The translations under genes were made by a program, and so were the position numbers. Of a DNA stretch of 64,000 nucleotides, positions 32,521-44,254 are shown piece after piece; within the stretch, counting starts at the first letter, position 1; the number at the start of each line of letters is the position of its first letter. Where the stretch lies: NCBI GenBank assembly GCA_963922205.1, contig CAWUHX010000363.1, positions 124,001 to 188,000 of the forward strand. The letters are read 5' to 3'. The stretch is from Romanomermis culicivorax (lineage: Eukaryota; Nematoda; Enoplea; Mermithida; Mermithidae). The notes beneath the pieces are model-generated. The model worked only from the letters and a program-made list of their open reading frames with translations, searched no databases and was not told the origin of the DNA.

Positions 32521-35028
32521 TATTTACAGATGTCTATTCTTAATTTCTTTAAAAAAGTTGATAAATTAACTTCGCTAGAAGATGTTTCCAAGCCAAATCC
32601 AACTGAACCTGAAATGGACGTTGAGTCTCTACTCAACTATGAAGACAATAGCTCAATGACAGATGACAGTTAGTCTGCAGAAGAAGATATGGTTCAAGAA
32701 GAACCGTCTGAGCCAATTCTGAAAAAAAGGGAAGCCGAAACTTTGAAGTCTCGAAATTATACTCATTCCACCAGTCATAGCTGAAATAGTTCCCTTGACT
32801 CAAAATAATCGACTCTCGCAACAAAATTGTATCTTGCAAATTGTGTAGTCAAGAAAAAATGAAAAGAGCATGGGCAAAGGAAAAGATACTACCAAACTGG
32901 TGGGTAGATTTTTTCAAATACCACGAAATAAGAGACAAAGGGCATGTAAAATCAGTGGAAAATATCAAGGCAAGACCAAAACAAATTATTGAAAAAGCAT
33001 CCAACGTGGCCAGGGAAAAAATGTTTGGGCAAATAATGCGTTGTTTGCAGAAAGTTCTTTTTGTTGTGCAGAAAAATTTGCCAATCTCAATGTCAAATGA
33101 TCTTCATGACTTGGTGCTCGAGTTTCCTGATCAAGTAAATATCAAATCAATACTGTCAGCACACCATCAGTCATATTTTTGAACATATCAATTCATCGAA
33201 GCAATTAATCAAGATGTTTTCCAAGGTGAAATTAAGAAGTTGAAAGAGTCAGTTGGTTTCATCTTGCATATTGATGAGTGGACTGACATCACTAAAGAGA
33301 AGCAGATGATGGTCTATATTACGAATTGGGATCAAAGTTCCCTTTCCTCTAAGACGTCATTCCTTACACTGCTGCCAGTTACAGAAGCAAAAGCTGTTTC
33401 ATTAGCCAAACTACTCGTGGATTTTTTGGAGATCAACAAAATCCCACTGACAAAAATTTTGCACTTTATCAGCGATGGAGCTGCAGTAATGTTGGGTAAA
33501 CATGGTGGAGTTGCAGCATTGCTGAGGAACAGTTATGGCCTAGATCATTTGACCGATTTTCACTGTGTAGCACATCGCGAGGCCCTGGGGATGAAAGATC
33601 TCCTGCAGGCAAGTATTCATCATATTTCTCATTTTGTCATGATCAACTATTTACAAGTACATACTAATTTATCATGGCCATATTATTATAAAAATAGAGA
33701 TGAAACTACTTTTCAGCCCGACAGAAATAATTTCTTCTGAAAAGTCGAACTGGTGACTCAAGAGCTGATTGGATTCTTGTCGTTGCAGTCAACAAGAGGC
33801 GAAATTAAGGAGCTCTGTAACATTTTGGGAGAAGTTTACTTGTCACCAACATGAATTTTTGAAATTCGGTGAGCATATAATTGTTTAACAAGTCAATTTT
33901 TCTCATTCATTTCAATGTACAAGTATATTGCTGAAATGTTACCTACAGGTGGCTCTCGTGTTATAAAGTTGTGCATTATCTGACAAGAATGATTCGCCCG
34001 TTGCTGAGGCATTTAGCATCAAAAGATGAATTGATGTTGACTCAACTAAAAGTAATATATTTCAAGTCGCATAAATTTATATATGAGGAAATTATCTATT
34101 TTTTAATTTAGGGCCTCAAAAAATGAGTGTGGATTACGAATATTTTCTCGGACTGCACATGATGAAGGATATGCTCGAACCAATCAACAAACTTCTGCTA
34201 CGCTTGCAAGCTGATAATGTTCATCTTTTCAATTTGCCGGTAGCCTGTTTCAGCATCATATGAAAATAATGTTTGTCTAATTTTTACATCCATTTTTCAG
34301 AAAATAGTCTCCAACTCCCTTTCCATCCTGGAAGACTTGTATCTATCAGAAAATTTCCACCTCAGCGCTTCTGCTGCTCAATTCGAAAGTGATTCCGCTA
34401 ATTTCGTTTCGAATGGGCTCATACGTGAATCTACTTTCACAGAAGAAAAACGCGAAAAAGTTTTCAGTGCGACCAAAAGTTCATCAACTGCTCATGCACA
34501 CTAGTTGTTTTGTTTTGTTGAATTTCCAACTCTTTTCTTTACAGTCTTTGTCAAAGCTGTAGTCAAACAGACGAAAAAGCGCTTGATGACAGATGAAGAC
34601 CTTCTAGCAGCTTTTGCCACTTTCATCCCCCAGTAGAAAATGCAACATTTTGATGCTGATGAAAGGTTAGATTATGGTTGCAAAGAAATCAAGAAGTTGA
34701 TAGGCCATTATGAGCACTTTCGATTGGACGAATCAGACACTATGAATGAATGGGAAAACTTCAAAGTAAGTTTATTGTTGACTGTTGGGTGTTGAGTGCT
34801 TTAAGTTGAAGATCAACATTATACTTTTCAGGTAATTATGAATTTTCAATTTTTTCAAGCCTTTCATCCTCTTCGAATTGGCAAGGAAATCAAACTGTGA
34901 TTTGTTGCCGATGAATGGTGCTATTTCATGCAGCTCCAAAAGTGAAGTCTATCTAAACCTAAGCAAGCTCACCAAAGCTCTGCTGGTTATGAACATTCAA
35001 AATGCCAGCATTGAAAGAGGTTTCAGGT
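32521..35028 (+). pseudogene. hAT transposase pseudogene (ZNF862/ZBED-like), multi-exon
   Basis: Starts near MSILNFFKKVDKL with an acidic N-terminus, then at 32841-33182 the WVDFFKYHEI region. 33240-33608 carries ILHIDEWTDIT (catalytic-core Asp) and ISDGAAVMLGKHGGVAALLR with HCVAHREAL, typical of the hAT RNase-H-like core in ZNF862/KIAA1586-like proteins. Exons then follow with RWLS-type sequence (33950-34051, GT-AG), YEYFLGLHMMKDML (34112-34240), KIVSNSLSILEDLY (34302-34502), 34546-34766, and a last exon ending QNASIERGFS (to 35027), the hAT dimerisation motif. Frameshifts and stops, for example at 32670 and after 33180, show it is dead. Confidence 0.8.
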
Positions 35029-35125
35029 AAAATGTTGAACTAATTTAATTTTTATATTTCGAGAACCATCAAATTTAGCTGAACATATAATTAATTATGA
35101 AGATAGCCAATTCATTTTACAGCTT

Positions 35126-35217
35126 CGTTCATTCATACAAGCATTTTCATCTCCAGTGCTAGGCAAATCAGAGATATTTGCCTGCACAAATGCATATAAA
35201 TCGAGAGACACTCCCAA
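35126..35217 (+). pseudogene. Pseudogene X tail fragment after the hAT insertion
   Basis: CATACAAGCATTTTCATCTCC to GAGAGACACTC matches 3737-3828 of unit 1. Relative to the units, the 880 bp between 2860 and 3737 is replaced by the hAT-bearing 2.8 kb. Confidence 0.7.
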
Positions 35218-35234
35218 AATTAGAATTTTAGTAT

Positions 35235-35690
35235 CCTGATTTACTAAAGGTAGAAAAATATGGAATCAGCATCACTGAAGTTTTTGGTGAAATTAGTTTT
35301 ATGCTGAAGTGTACCGATTTTTCACAAATTGAAAAAAATCGGCAATTTTCGGCCCAAAAATGCATGTTATATATGGAACTGAAAAAACTCATAAAAATTC
35401 GAATTTTCATTTTCTGTTGTCTTTAGGGTAGAAAAATATGAAATCAGCATCACTGAATTCATTAATGAAATTAGTTTTATGCTGAAGTGTACCTATTTTT
35501 CACAAATTGAAAAAAATCAGCAATTTTGGGCCTAAAACTGAAAACTGAAATATTCGGCCCAGAAACTGAAAAAAATTCATAAAAATTCGAATTTTCATTC
35601 TCTGTTGTCCTAAGGGTAGAAAAATATGAAATCGATACTTATTAATCCATTGATGAAGTCAGCTTTATTTTAAATTCTGATTTTTTTAAA
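35235..35690 (-). repeat. Inverted block of the ~176-bp satellite
   Basis: Three monomers with landmarks at about 35250, 35428 and 35614 (GTAGAAAAATATGAAATC). Read on the reverse strand they give GATTTCATATTTTTC, AATTCAGTGATGC and related blocks of the satellite in 10350-11947. This is an isolated, opposite-orientation cluster inserted in the diverged pseudogene Y copy. Confidence 0.7.
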
Positions 35691-35791
35691 ATGTGTATAT
35701 AGGTGAAGAAAGCAGTCAAGAACCTTAAATTTTTTGGAAGTGAAGAAATTATATTAATTTTAAGTTATGTATCATGACTAACTAGAAGAAA

Positions 35792-36885
35792 TTTAAAATT
35801 TCAAAAATGATTTTGTTCAGAACGAAGTTTGAAGAACTGGCCATCAAATCGTACAAAATATTGTAACAAGTCGAGAACAGCAATGAACCAAGTTTGGCCG
35901 AAATTTTTGAAAGACCCAAAAATCAGGGCGAAGCGTTAGATATTGTTAATGCTCTATCGGAAGATGTTAACATTAATTCCAGTATTTTGTCCCAGGAAGA
36001 TGATGAGAGCCCGCTCTCAGCTTCATCAAAGATTTCGTAACTGGCTCAAAACACCCATCATTGATAAAAATTGAGTGAGCCATTGAAATTTGCATTCCAT
36101 TTCAAAATTTTTTGCAAGTTCAAATGAGAACAAAAGAAAAGTAGAACAAAAGTCTTCCGTGGAAAACTGATCTTAAATCCGGACAACCATCTTGGTAATA
36201 TATTTATATAGATGTATTTCCAAAAATTCGGAATGAGGTAGTGAACTTTACATTTTTCAGTTACTTCACAGATGGTTGGCTGCGGGCAGCCAAAAAATTC
36301 CTTGAACATAAAACAAAATTTGCGGCAGTTTCCAACAGTTTGTCCGTTTGTGATGAGTTAATTCCAGTAAGCAAATTTCAATTACACTCATCACCCTACT
36401 TATTTATTCATTTTCCAGGATGTTGAAATTGCAAACGCCTCAACAGGTGAAAGATCATCGAAAAAGAGGTTATCTCAAGTGATACTGGAATCTGGTGAAA
36501 AGCCAGAAAAATGAAGCGAAAAGACCAACACTCATTGTATTGCAAAAATTGGTGTATGCAAATTTAAAGCATTATTTAGCGAGAATTCAATCAGTGGCGT
36601 TATTCATATTTTTGCATTACAAATTCGACTTTGCAAAATTGGTGGACGACAGATGTTTGAAAATTTTACGAATGGCAGCTAGACGATTGGACTTGGAATT
36701 CAGCAAACCTGATCAAAAGCTGATCTCTACCTTTAAAATCGCGGCATTAGGCATGGTAAACTGAATATCACTTGTTTGAAATTTTCATTGAATCTTTTTC
36801 TCTTGTTTAGGCTGATCCATTGTTTGATCAAACAAGCAAATCGAATGATTCACATCCCTCGCAGTGTGTTAACCGCAGAACGTGA
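35792..36885 (+). pseudogene. Pseudogene Y, diverged copy
   Basis: Matches 3890-5000 of unit 1 with substitutions throughout. It keeps sense codons at both premature stops of the units (TCA for TAA near 36022, CAA for TGA near 36541), but has its own lesions, including stops near 35864 and in the basic segment near 36045-36150. Introns corresponding to 4299-4364, 4471-4522 and 4871-4925 are present. The 3' end stops at TGA 36883-36885. Confidence 0.65.
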
Positions 36886-37314
36886 CACCCACACCCATAG
36901 TGAGTTTCATTGACTAGTGTATCTGTTGGACTTTGAAAATTTCGATTTTTTGTTGTGAGATTTAATTACCGAAAAATTCTTTCTGTGTCACTTTTCACAT
37001 TGAGTTTAATGCCAAAACTAGGATCTTGATTTTTCAGAATCAAGCAAGTAAAGCTAGAGCTCTTGATGCTGTCTGAATTGGTATTTATTTCACAAGCTAA
37101 ATTCTTGTTCACATTGAATGTTCAACTTGATACCTTAATTTATAGAAAGTTTTGCCAACTTCGCCTCAAACCAAAAAACTCAAACCTCAAACACGCTGAG
37201 ACTGAATAAATCATGCCATGTAATCAATTTTGATGAATCTGATAAATAAAATGTTGTGATTTTCTATTTGCAATATTTTCTGTTTCAAATCGGGCTTACA
37301 AGTATTTTTTGTTG

Positions 37315-37317
37315 TGA
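37315..37317. other. Unoccupied Polinton insertion site
   Basis: GTATTTTTTGTTG (ending 37314) is followed after a few bases by GATCTCAGG. These two sequences flank the 4632-bp Polinton at 5413/10046 in unit 1. Homology on the right continues to about 37664 (equivalent of 10389), ending in the first satellite monomer. Confidence 0.85.
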
Positions 37318-37664
37318 TTTGATCTCAGGATCAATGGTTTTTAGAGTTTCATAAATTTGTATTGCTCATTTTTGCAATGGGATTTCGCACGAAAACAGGT
37401 GCCTCATTTTTTTACTGTGCCATTTGTCCCTGCCTACATATATTTGGTAATAAATATTTTGTGAAAATCTCTGCTGGTTAAGATTAACTGTTTGATTCCA
37501 ATATTTGTTTTGTATTTAGCATTAAAAAATGCATCAGAAGGTGAGAAACTTTGTTTTGTTTTGAATATAAGCAATTTGTTACTAATGCAGCTAACATGAT
37601 CCTTTGCTGAAAATCAACGATTTGTCCGGTTTTCTGAAAATTTGGTTCATCTGAGCATGGAATA

Positions 37665-38872
37665 AACATAACCACACCTATGGACTTAACCACACCTATG
37701 TGCTTCCATATTCTTCAGTATTTATTACGCGTGTGTATACGTGTTTTTGTAGGGACCGCAGCTACTGTTCCACTTGAGATTGGTGTCTGGGTTGGGGCTT
37801 CTACTTTCTATCACAGGCAGGTGTGTTTACGGTTTTTGGGAAGAATTAATATAGCAATGGAATGTGTATTTTTGTGTGGATTCTGGGGGCCAGGTGCCAA
37901 TGTGCAAATTAATTAGAGCGTCTTTAATTGGATCAATAATGGCTACTGGGGTGTAGGATGGTCAAAACAGAACACTTCACATAAATTTATATGAATGTCT
38001 AGATATGAAATCCAGACACCCTTCAGATGATAGATTATAAAATGAATTTATATGTAATAAATAACACATAGTGTACATTATGTATTTACAATGATGCGCT
38101 AGCATCTACATTACAATTGTCCCACAAATTTTTTTCCGATCTTTACAAGAATTTTGACTCTTGTGTGATTAAAACATTTTTAGTAAAAGTCGAAATTTTT
38201 GGTAGTTGAAGGATTAAAATTTTTGGTAGCTTTCCCGGTTTTTAATTTGTAGTTTGCCTGACTGGAAATTCATCAAACTTTACTGAAAAATTAAACCTTC
38301 TGCCTAGGAAATAAAAAGTGAAAAGATTTATTTTCCAGCATTTAAAATCAACCTTTTTCATTGTTGAAGACCAACATGAACTGAATGAAGTACCAGAAAG
38401 CTATTGCTCCTGATTTTTTTCGGATGAATTTAAGCTAAATTATTGATTTTAGAGCGAGCAAACTAACTGAAAATAATTCATTTTTACTGCTTAAATGATT
38501 TTTCTTTATTCAGTAAAATTTTGTGAAATTCCTCCCCCCTTTTTTGAAAATCCTGGATATGGGTATGGATATTACTTACTTTGATTTGTCTAAAATCTGA
38601 GAGTATTCGAATAGTATATTTGTATGATCACAACAGACTTTGAGTTTGTCAATGACTGAAAAATGAATAGAAATGATTAACTTCCACTGTTTACTTAGCG
38701 TGATTGAAAACCAAGATTTTTATTTTTGGTGTTTAATTCAGACAGAAAAATTGACTTTGTTGGCACAATTTTTTGACCAAAAATTTACCCCACATGACTT
38801 TTAGCTCAGTTTTCTTTCAAGAGAAAGCAATTATGGACATCAGGTGTTGAGAAGAAATCTGTAGCTGAAATG
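37665..38872. other. No gene seen
   Basis: AT-rich sequence. ORFs at 37680-37916 and 38806-39012 (minus) show no family resemblance and no codon structure. ATGTACATTATGTATTT-type runs occur around 38070. Confidence 0.5.
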
Positions 38873-38880
38873 TCTCCTTG

Positions 38881-39935
38881 CAGGGTTTTTTTCCGCACAA
38901 TATGGACTTTTTTTGGGCTGTGTGGAAAATTTTTTGAGCATTTTCCGCACAGAACAGAAATTTTTTTGGGCGTTTCTACTACTGGCATTGGTGAAAATGC
39001 ATTTTGGTGCAATTTAGATGGTCAAAATCTCAAATTTTTTCGGCACTGGGTGCTGGCAAAGAGAATAATTTATAGTATTAATTACAATTCAGCTGAAGCG
39101 CAGCCAAAAGGAAGTTTACTTTGATTTCCCGGTTGTCCCTGATTGTTTCCATCAATCTCATAATGTCTCTGCTAGAGTGAGTAAAACTCGTCACTCTGTA
39201 GTGTGAATTGGAATTTTCATATGAATTTGCTGATTTTTCCCACATTTCTCCACACATTTATTTAATATCATCATTTTTCTAGGAAAAATCTAAACTGAAA
39301 GTATTACAAATTATCTCTAGAATACATTTTCCAACATTTCAGTAGCTCCTTTGTTCAAAAATTCTCTGATGTGATGCATCAGAAGTTGAGTGTGCATGGT
39401 CTTCATGATTTGAAGTTCCTCATCCCATTCATCAATTAGTAATCTTCAGTATTAGGTTCGGATTTTGTTGAAAATTGAGATTTAATATTGATCTTCATGA
39501 ATTCTTTCTCTCACTTGAAGTTTTCTGAACTTTGTGAACACAAATTTTGTGATTGGGAATCTACACAATTTTCGACTGAAAATGCAAACCTTTTACTTTA
39601 GAGATAAAGGTTGAAAATGCTAATTTTCCAGCATTCTAGAATATCAAAATGTAGAAATTGAATCAATTGGAAAATCGATTGAAATCCATAAATCATTGGC
39701 TCTAATCACAGAAATGACAGCAGCAACTAATTATTTTGTTTAGTCAAGCTAAAATAATGTTTTTGAGCTAGAAAAACAGATACTTCACATTATTTTCTTG
39801 GCAATGTATAATGTTCGTTCATTTCACACATTTTTCAAATGATCTGAACTTCGAACAGAAAAAATTTTCATGTGCGGAAAAAATTTTGGGTCATTTCCGC
39901 ACGGTGCGGATGAAGGCGTGCAGAAAAAAACCCTG
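38881..39935. mobile_element. Complete hAT-type MITE, 1055 bp
   Basis: Left end CAGGGTTTTTTTCCGCAC and right end GTGCAGAAAAAAACCCTG are inverted repeats with one mismatch in 18. The flanking octamers are TCTCCTTG (38873-38880) and TTTCCTTG (39936-39943), an 8-bp target duplication with one mismatch, as hAT transposases make. Subterminal Y-CCGCAC motifs recur. It has no coding capacity, so it is non-autonomous. Internal blocks (GCATTTTGGTGCA, GTAATCTTCAGTATT) recur at 40600, 46550 and 30090, linking it to the dispersed repeats here. Confidence 0.88.
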
Positions 39936-39943
39936 TTTCCTTG

Positions 39944-41080
39944 TCCCATTTTTTAATCATTAAAAGTCAGGTGCTGGGGGTCAAACACTCCCCAAACCCC
40001 CTGCATATGCATGTATGGTAGCCACATTATACATGTTTTTAAAATGTGGAAAATTTTTGGAAAATGAGGAAAAAATTTTGGGTTCAGTTCCATGTGGAAT
40101 AAGTCTTAGAAGAAAAAAATGGTGAGTAGGATGTGGATATATTATCAAATTTTTTTTTAAAATGTAACCCATCCATCATGATCTTGAGAAGCTTATGACT
40201 AGGATGACATCTCATGAACCCAAAATTTCTGTTTTCATGAAGAAAACCTTTGATGTACTGCATAGGTCCCCATGGTCAAATTTCCCAGGTTGGGGTAAAG
40301 TTGAAAACTTTTGGGGCAGTGTAGCTAAATGTTCACTAAACACTTCATCTTTTCTTAAAAATAGGCAATCAGTGATCAATTTTTAGGACTTTAGGTAGGG
40401 GTAATACCCCCTCATACCCCTACCTATGGGGTGGTCTGATGTACCGTAGCAGAATATCAATTATATTTTTTGGGCATGTATTACTCTCACTCTAGGTACC
40501 ACCACTGTTTCTTCCCCAAATCATGCTTTTTCGGAAAAAAAATTTGGAAAAGGGAAACAAATTTTAAGCTCTTTCCCAATTTGGGAAAGAAAATTTTGGG
40601 GATCAGATACAGAAAAGATGCATTTTGGTGCATTTTACAAGGTCATAATCTCAAAATTTTTCCAGTGCTTCATGCCAGTTATAACTTTAATTGTCATTAT
40701 TATGTATTACATAGCTCAGGCACAGCTTTTAGCATGTCTACCTTCATTTATCACTTAATCCATAATAGTTTTCATCATCTCAAACATATTATTTCATGTT
40801 TTAATTGATAATCTTCGATATTTTATCATGATATCTAATGAAGATTCACATTTTTTCCTTTTTGAGAAAGATCAATGCGTCAAGTTCCTAAGCTCAAAAC
40901 TGAGTTGTTTTCTCCCTATCTTCAAAATCAATTGAGTCAGTGTTTTCTTGAAACATTATGCTGTACACCACACCAAAGTGTGGACCATAGAACAAATTTG
41001 AACACTGTACAATTCTCATGAAAACGTTTTTTCAAGCATGCATCAGCCATTCAACCTGTTGAATCATAGTATTTTTCAGA
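39944..41080. repeat. Diverged copy of the MITE-related dispersed repeat
   Basis: 40500-40900 carries GATGCATTTTGGTGCATTTTA, AGCATGTCTACCTTCATTTA and GAAGATTCACATTTTTT in the order seen at 46550-46800. No terminal repeats are preserved and no gene is present. Confidence 0.55.
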
Positions 41081-41757
41081 CAAATTTTCATTGATGATAC
41101 TTTGTTTTATAAATAGGCCATAAACAAATGAAACTGAGTGTCAAATTTATGGAACTGATATATGATGAGGTAATAATACTCTTGTTTACCGAAATAGTTG
41201 TACAAGTTAAAACATTTGTAAATATTTCAGCTGAGCACAATGCTGGATAGCTTTCAGATAAAAAAAGACGCCTACAAAGAAAAACAATGTCACATTCAAT
41301 AACAAAAGCAGAGCGTACCCGCAATTTCTACATGATTGTTGCCACTTTTTTAAAGTAAGGGTTTGTTTTATCGTAATGCTTCACTTTCACCATTAATGAT
41401 TTATTATTCGTACATACGGGTGATTTGTGCAATTTATGACTTACTAATAATTTTATTCATTGTAAAATGTCTTGATTCTGTTTCATTGTTGAATGTTTTA
41501 CTTTTTGTCATTGATGTTCACTATTCCCCTTTACGAGAAGATTTCGTGCAATTTATGATCTGTATCATTCTATTCATTGTTGATTATATAGATTTGTTTT
41601 ATTTGTTGTTACGCCTCTGTGATGTAAAATATATTATCAATTTAGTTACTAGGGCGAAAAGAATATTGTAAAATTGAGTAAGGTAGCTAAAACAACAATC
41701 CTCATTCTTAAAAAAGACTCCACGTAGAATAGTCAGTTTTAAGGATATCTATTAGAA
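41081..41757. other. Hydrophobic ORF region upstream of capsid remnant, no recognised gene
   Basis: A 102-codon ORF at 41363-41671 is strongly hydrophobic (repeated ILFIV motifs) with a short internal duplication around GTGCAATTTATGA. It could be a membrane-protein relic or AT-rich chance. TATTAGAAATGAG precedes the capsid ATG at 41758. Confidence 0.3.
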
Positions 41758-42780
41758 ATGAGTAAACATATTGATGCTGCATCATCTCCTAGCAGTAAAA
41801 CGGAATTAGATTTATTTACTGTACTTCCAACTCAAGTATCTATTCATAGAAGTTTTTGGTCTGAAATACAACTCCAGAATCCTTGTACTAATGAGGGACC
41901 GTACAAGTTTGTTGTTTCACCAGATTCATATATGCTAGATTCATCAAAAAATTTTATATATTTTACTATTCCAATTAAGGAAGCTGATGGTGGTGTTTGC
42001 ACTTTAGCATCCAATGTCAACAATAACCCTACTGGAAATGTTGTAGCACCAATCAATCTGATCGGTAAAACATTTTTCAAACAGATCAAAATTTATTTAA
42101 ATGGAAAATTAATATCTGACAGGTAAGTTTTATGATAACTATATGTATGTGCACATATTTTTTCCAGTTTAAAATTTTAGCAGAGATAAATACGCTTACA
42201 GATGTTATTTGGAAACTGAATTGAACTATGGTGGTGGTGCTAAATCAATGCACGTTACAGCTGCTGGATATACTTTTGAAAATGACGATATTCTTGATAT
42301 AAAGAAAAAATAGCATGCTTTGGAAAGAGTGTGAATGTTAAAAAACAGTACTGTTGTTGAATTAATGGCCCTTATACATGCTGATCTATTTATGCGAGAA
42401 CGCTTTTTATTGAATCAATGTACCTTGAAAATTGATTCATACAGACATAGAGATGATTTTTGTTTGCAGAAATTTATATCTACTGACACAGAGGCATACA
42501 AAATCGAAGTTAAAACCATGTCTTTATTTGTTAAAAAAGTAGAAGTTGCAGATAATATTAATTTAGGTATTGAACTTATGCTACAAAATGGCTGCAAAAT
42601 ACCCTATTCATCGATGTCATGTTACAAGTGTATACATAACAGCTAGTCATCGATCAGCACCTCTAAACTCATTGTTCACAGGACCATTGCCTCATTGACT
42701 CATTGTCGCACTTGTTGATGGTGCACATGTTTAAAAAGAGTTTAAACATCTAACTGTGAAAAAATATCAGCTCGATCTTA
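41758..42780 (+). pseudogene. Polinton major capsid protein pseudogene with an intron
   Basis: Double-jelly-roll major capsid family. Exon 1 (41758-42122) has DLFTVLPTQVSIHRSFW, NFIYFTIPI, INLIGKTFFKQIKIYLNGKLIS. A 58-bp GT-AG intron (42123-42180, CAG/GTAAGT donor, TTTTAG acceptor) splits a Ser codon in phase 2, and the frame continues exactly as YAYRCYLETELNYG. Two in-frame stops (TAG 42311-42313, TGA 42332-42334) follow, then VVELMALIHADLFMRERFLLN to 42646. After a frameshift come HRCHVTSVYITASHRSAPLNSLF and ALVDGAHV, to about 42780. The full family length is about 450-600 residues, so the 3' part is missing or scrambled. No other Polinton gene adjoins it, so it is an isolated fragment. Confidence 0.82.
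42123..42180 (+). other. 58-bp spliceosomal-type intron in capsid pseudogene
   Basis: GTAAGTTTTATG at the 5' end, a T-rich tract and TTTTAG at the 3' end. Removal joins AG with C to make one Ser codon and keeps the capsid frame. Read through unspliced, the frame meets a stop at once (GTAA). Confidence 0.75.
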
Positions 42781-43074
42781 AAAAGTGACTCTACTATTAT
42801 CGATCAAATTTTCTGCGATCATGTTTTACTGGGAATGGTTTTCTGGCAGAATATGCTGCCAGATCGGCTCAAATTCAATGCAGAACGAAATAAAAGTTGC
42901 GAATCAGATCAGACATGATTTTTGTAGTGTACGCACTCGGTTTAGTAGTATATTACACACACAGCATGATCAGGCTAGCATTCAACATGTGAAAGTGAGT
43001 AGAGGACAAAAGTGAGTGAGACACCCTGTTGCATGAGAATTCTGAAAGACGTGTCGAAGATGGCTTTAATGTTG

Positions 43075-43765
43075 CACGTGTTTAAAAAAACAGAACCAGA
43101 ATCGGTTCGACTGGCATTTTAAAACATGCTTTCTGGTATTGGTCACTTGCCTACTGTGGAAACAAGGAGCACGCACTTCGACGCTCAATAACTAAAAAAC
43201 TGAAAGCACGCGGACCATGAGCTTCACTTTGCTGGATAGACCATTGAAAACTACACTAGTGATAAAAAATCGGGATCGGAATCGCTCGAATTGGTCAGTT
43301 AAAACAGCGTTTCTTGTACTAATGCAACTTGAGTGCAAAAAAAATGAAAAAGACGTCACAAAATTTGCTCTCTTATAACTTCCCAACTAACGATCGTAGA
43401 ACAAATTTGTTTACATCGCCGAATAGAACTCAAAAAACTGCACATGTTTAAAAAAAAGAAAACCGGAATCGGTTCGACAGGCATTTTGAAACATGCTTTC
43501 TGCTATTGGTCACTAGCCTACTGTAAAAAACAAAGAGCGCGCACTTCGACGCTCAATAACTAAAAAACTAAAAGTACGCCGACCATGAGTGCTACTTTGC
43601 TGGATAGAGCATTGAAAACTACACTAGTGATAAAAAATCGGGATCAGAATTGCTCGGATTGATCAGTAAACAGCGTTTCTTGTACTAATGCAACTTGAGT
43701 GCAAAACTATAAACATGAAAAAGACGTTGCAAACTTTGCTCCCTAATAACTTTTCGACTAATGAA
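43075..43765. repeat. 366-bp tandem duplication
   Basis: Copy A starts CACGTGTTTAAAA at 43075 and copy B starts CACATGTTTAAAA at 43441. Shared blocks include CATGCTTTCTG, CTTCGACGCTCAATAACTAA, AAAACTACACTAGTGAT and GTTTCTTGTACTAATGCAAC. The copies differ by substitutions and small indels, so the duplication is not recent. It is non-coding. Confidence 0.88.
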
Positions 43766-44254
43766 TTCTAGAAATTACGACTTTCGAACACGAAATTCGA
43801 ATCCAATTCTTGAAATAAATGTTCAGAAAATTGATTTTCTTGCGTCGCAGAGTGCCAATACCCAAAAAAATTTTCCGGCGCTTTGAGCCAGAGAGATTAA
43901 TATTTTTTTGGGGCTCTCACTTGTCATCATAGAGGACTTGACCGCCGATTTCTCATGTTATTCAAAGTCATTATGCTTTTAGATAGTTTGCTGGAAAATT
44001 TGTTCCACAATGCTTGTAAATTAGAACTCGATCAAACTCAAAAATTTCGATTGATCCCTCAATTTTAATGAATTAACAGCTCTAAAAAACAGCAGAAAGT
44101 TTGGACAAGCTCAAAAATACATAAATAAAGCATGTATGAGCAGTTTTAAGCGAAAAACGACTTCGAGAAAATTGGAAACAAATCTCAACCTCTTCCCCAT
44201 TTAGGGAAAAAGCCTGGGGAAAAAAACCGCAGTGCAGAAAAAACACTGTTTCAA
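43766..44254. mobile_element. MITE-related repeat with hAT-like right end
   Basis: Blocks shared with 30335-30650 and 46980-47200 (CCAATACCCAAAAAA, GGGGCTCTCACTTGTCATCAT, AGTTTGCTGGAAAAT). It ends with GCAGTGCAGAAAAAACACTG at about 44235-44254, the inverse of the CAGTGTTTTTT ends at 1179 and 32301. The left end is not preserved. Confidence 0.6.

Noticed and set aside
37680..37916. 78-codon ORF with Gly/Val-rich sequence
   Set aside because: No domain, no splice context, not found in other copies; probably chance.
41363..41671. 102-codon hydrophobic ORF as a Polinton membrane gene
   Set aside because: Does not show the WEFF...INLSL pattern of the family seen at 8363; AT-rich DNA readily gives Ile/Leu/Phe-rich ORFs.
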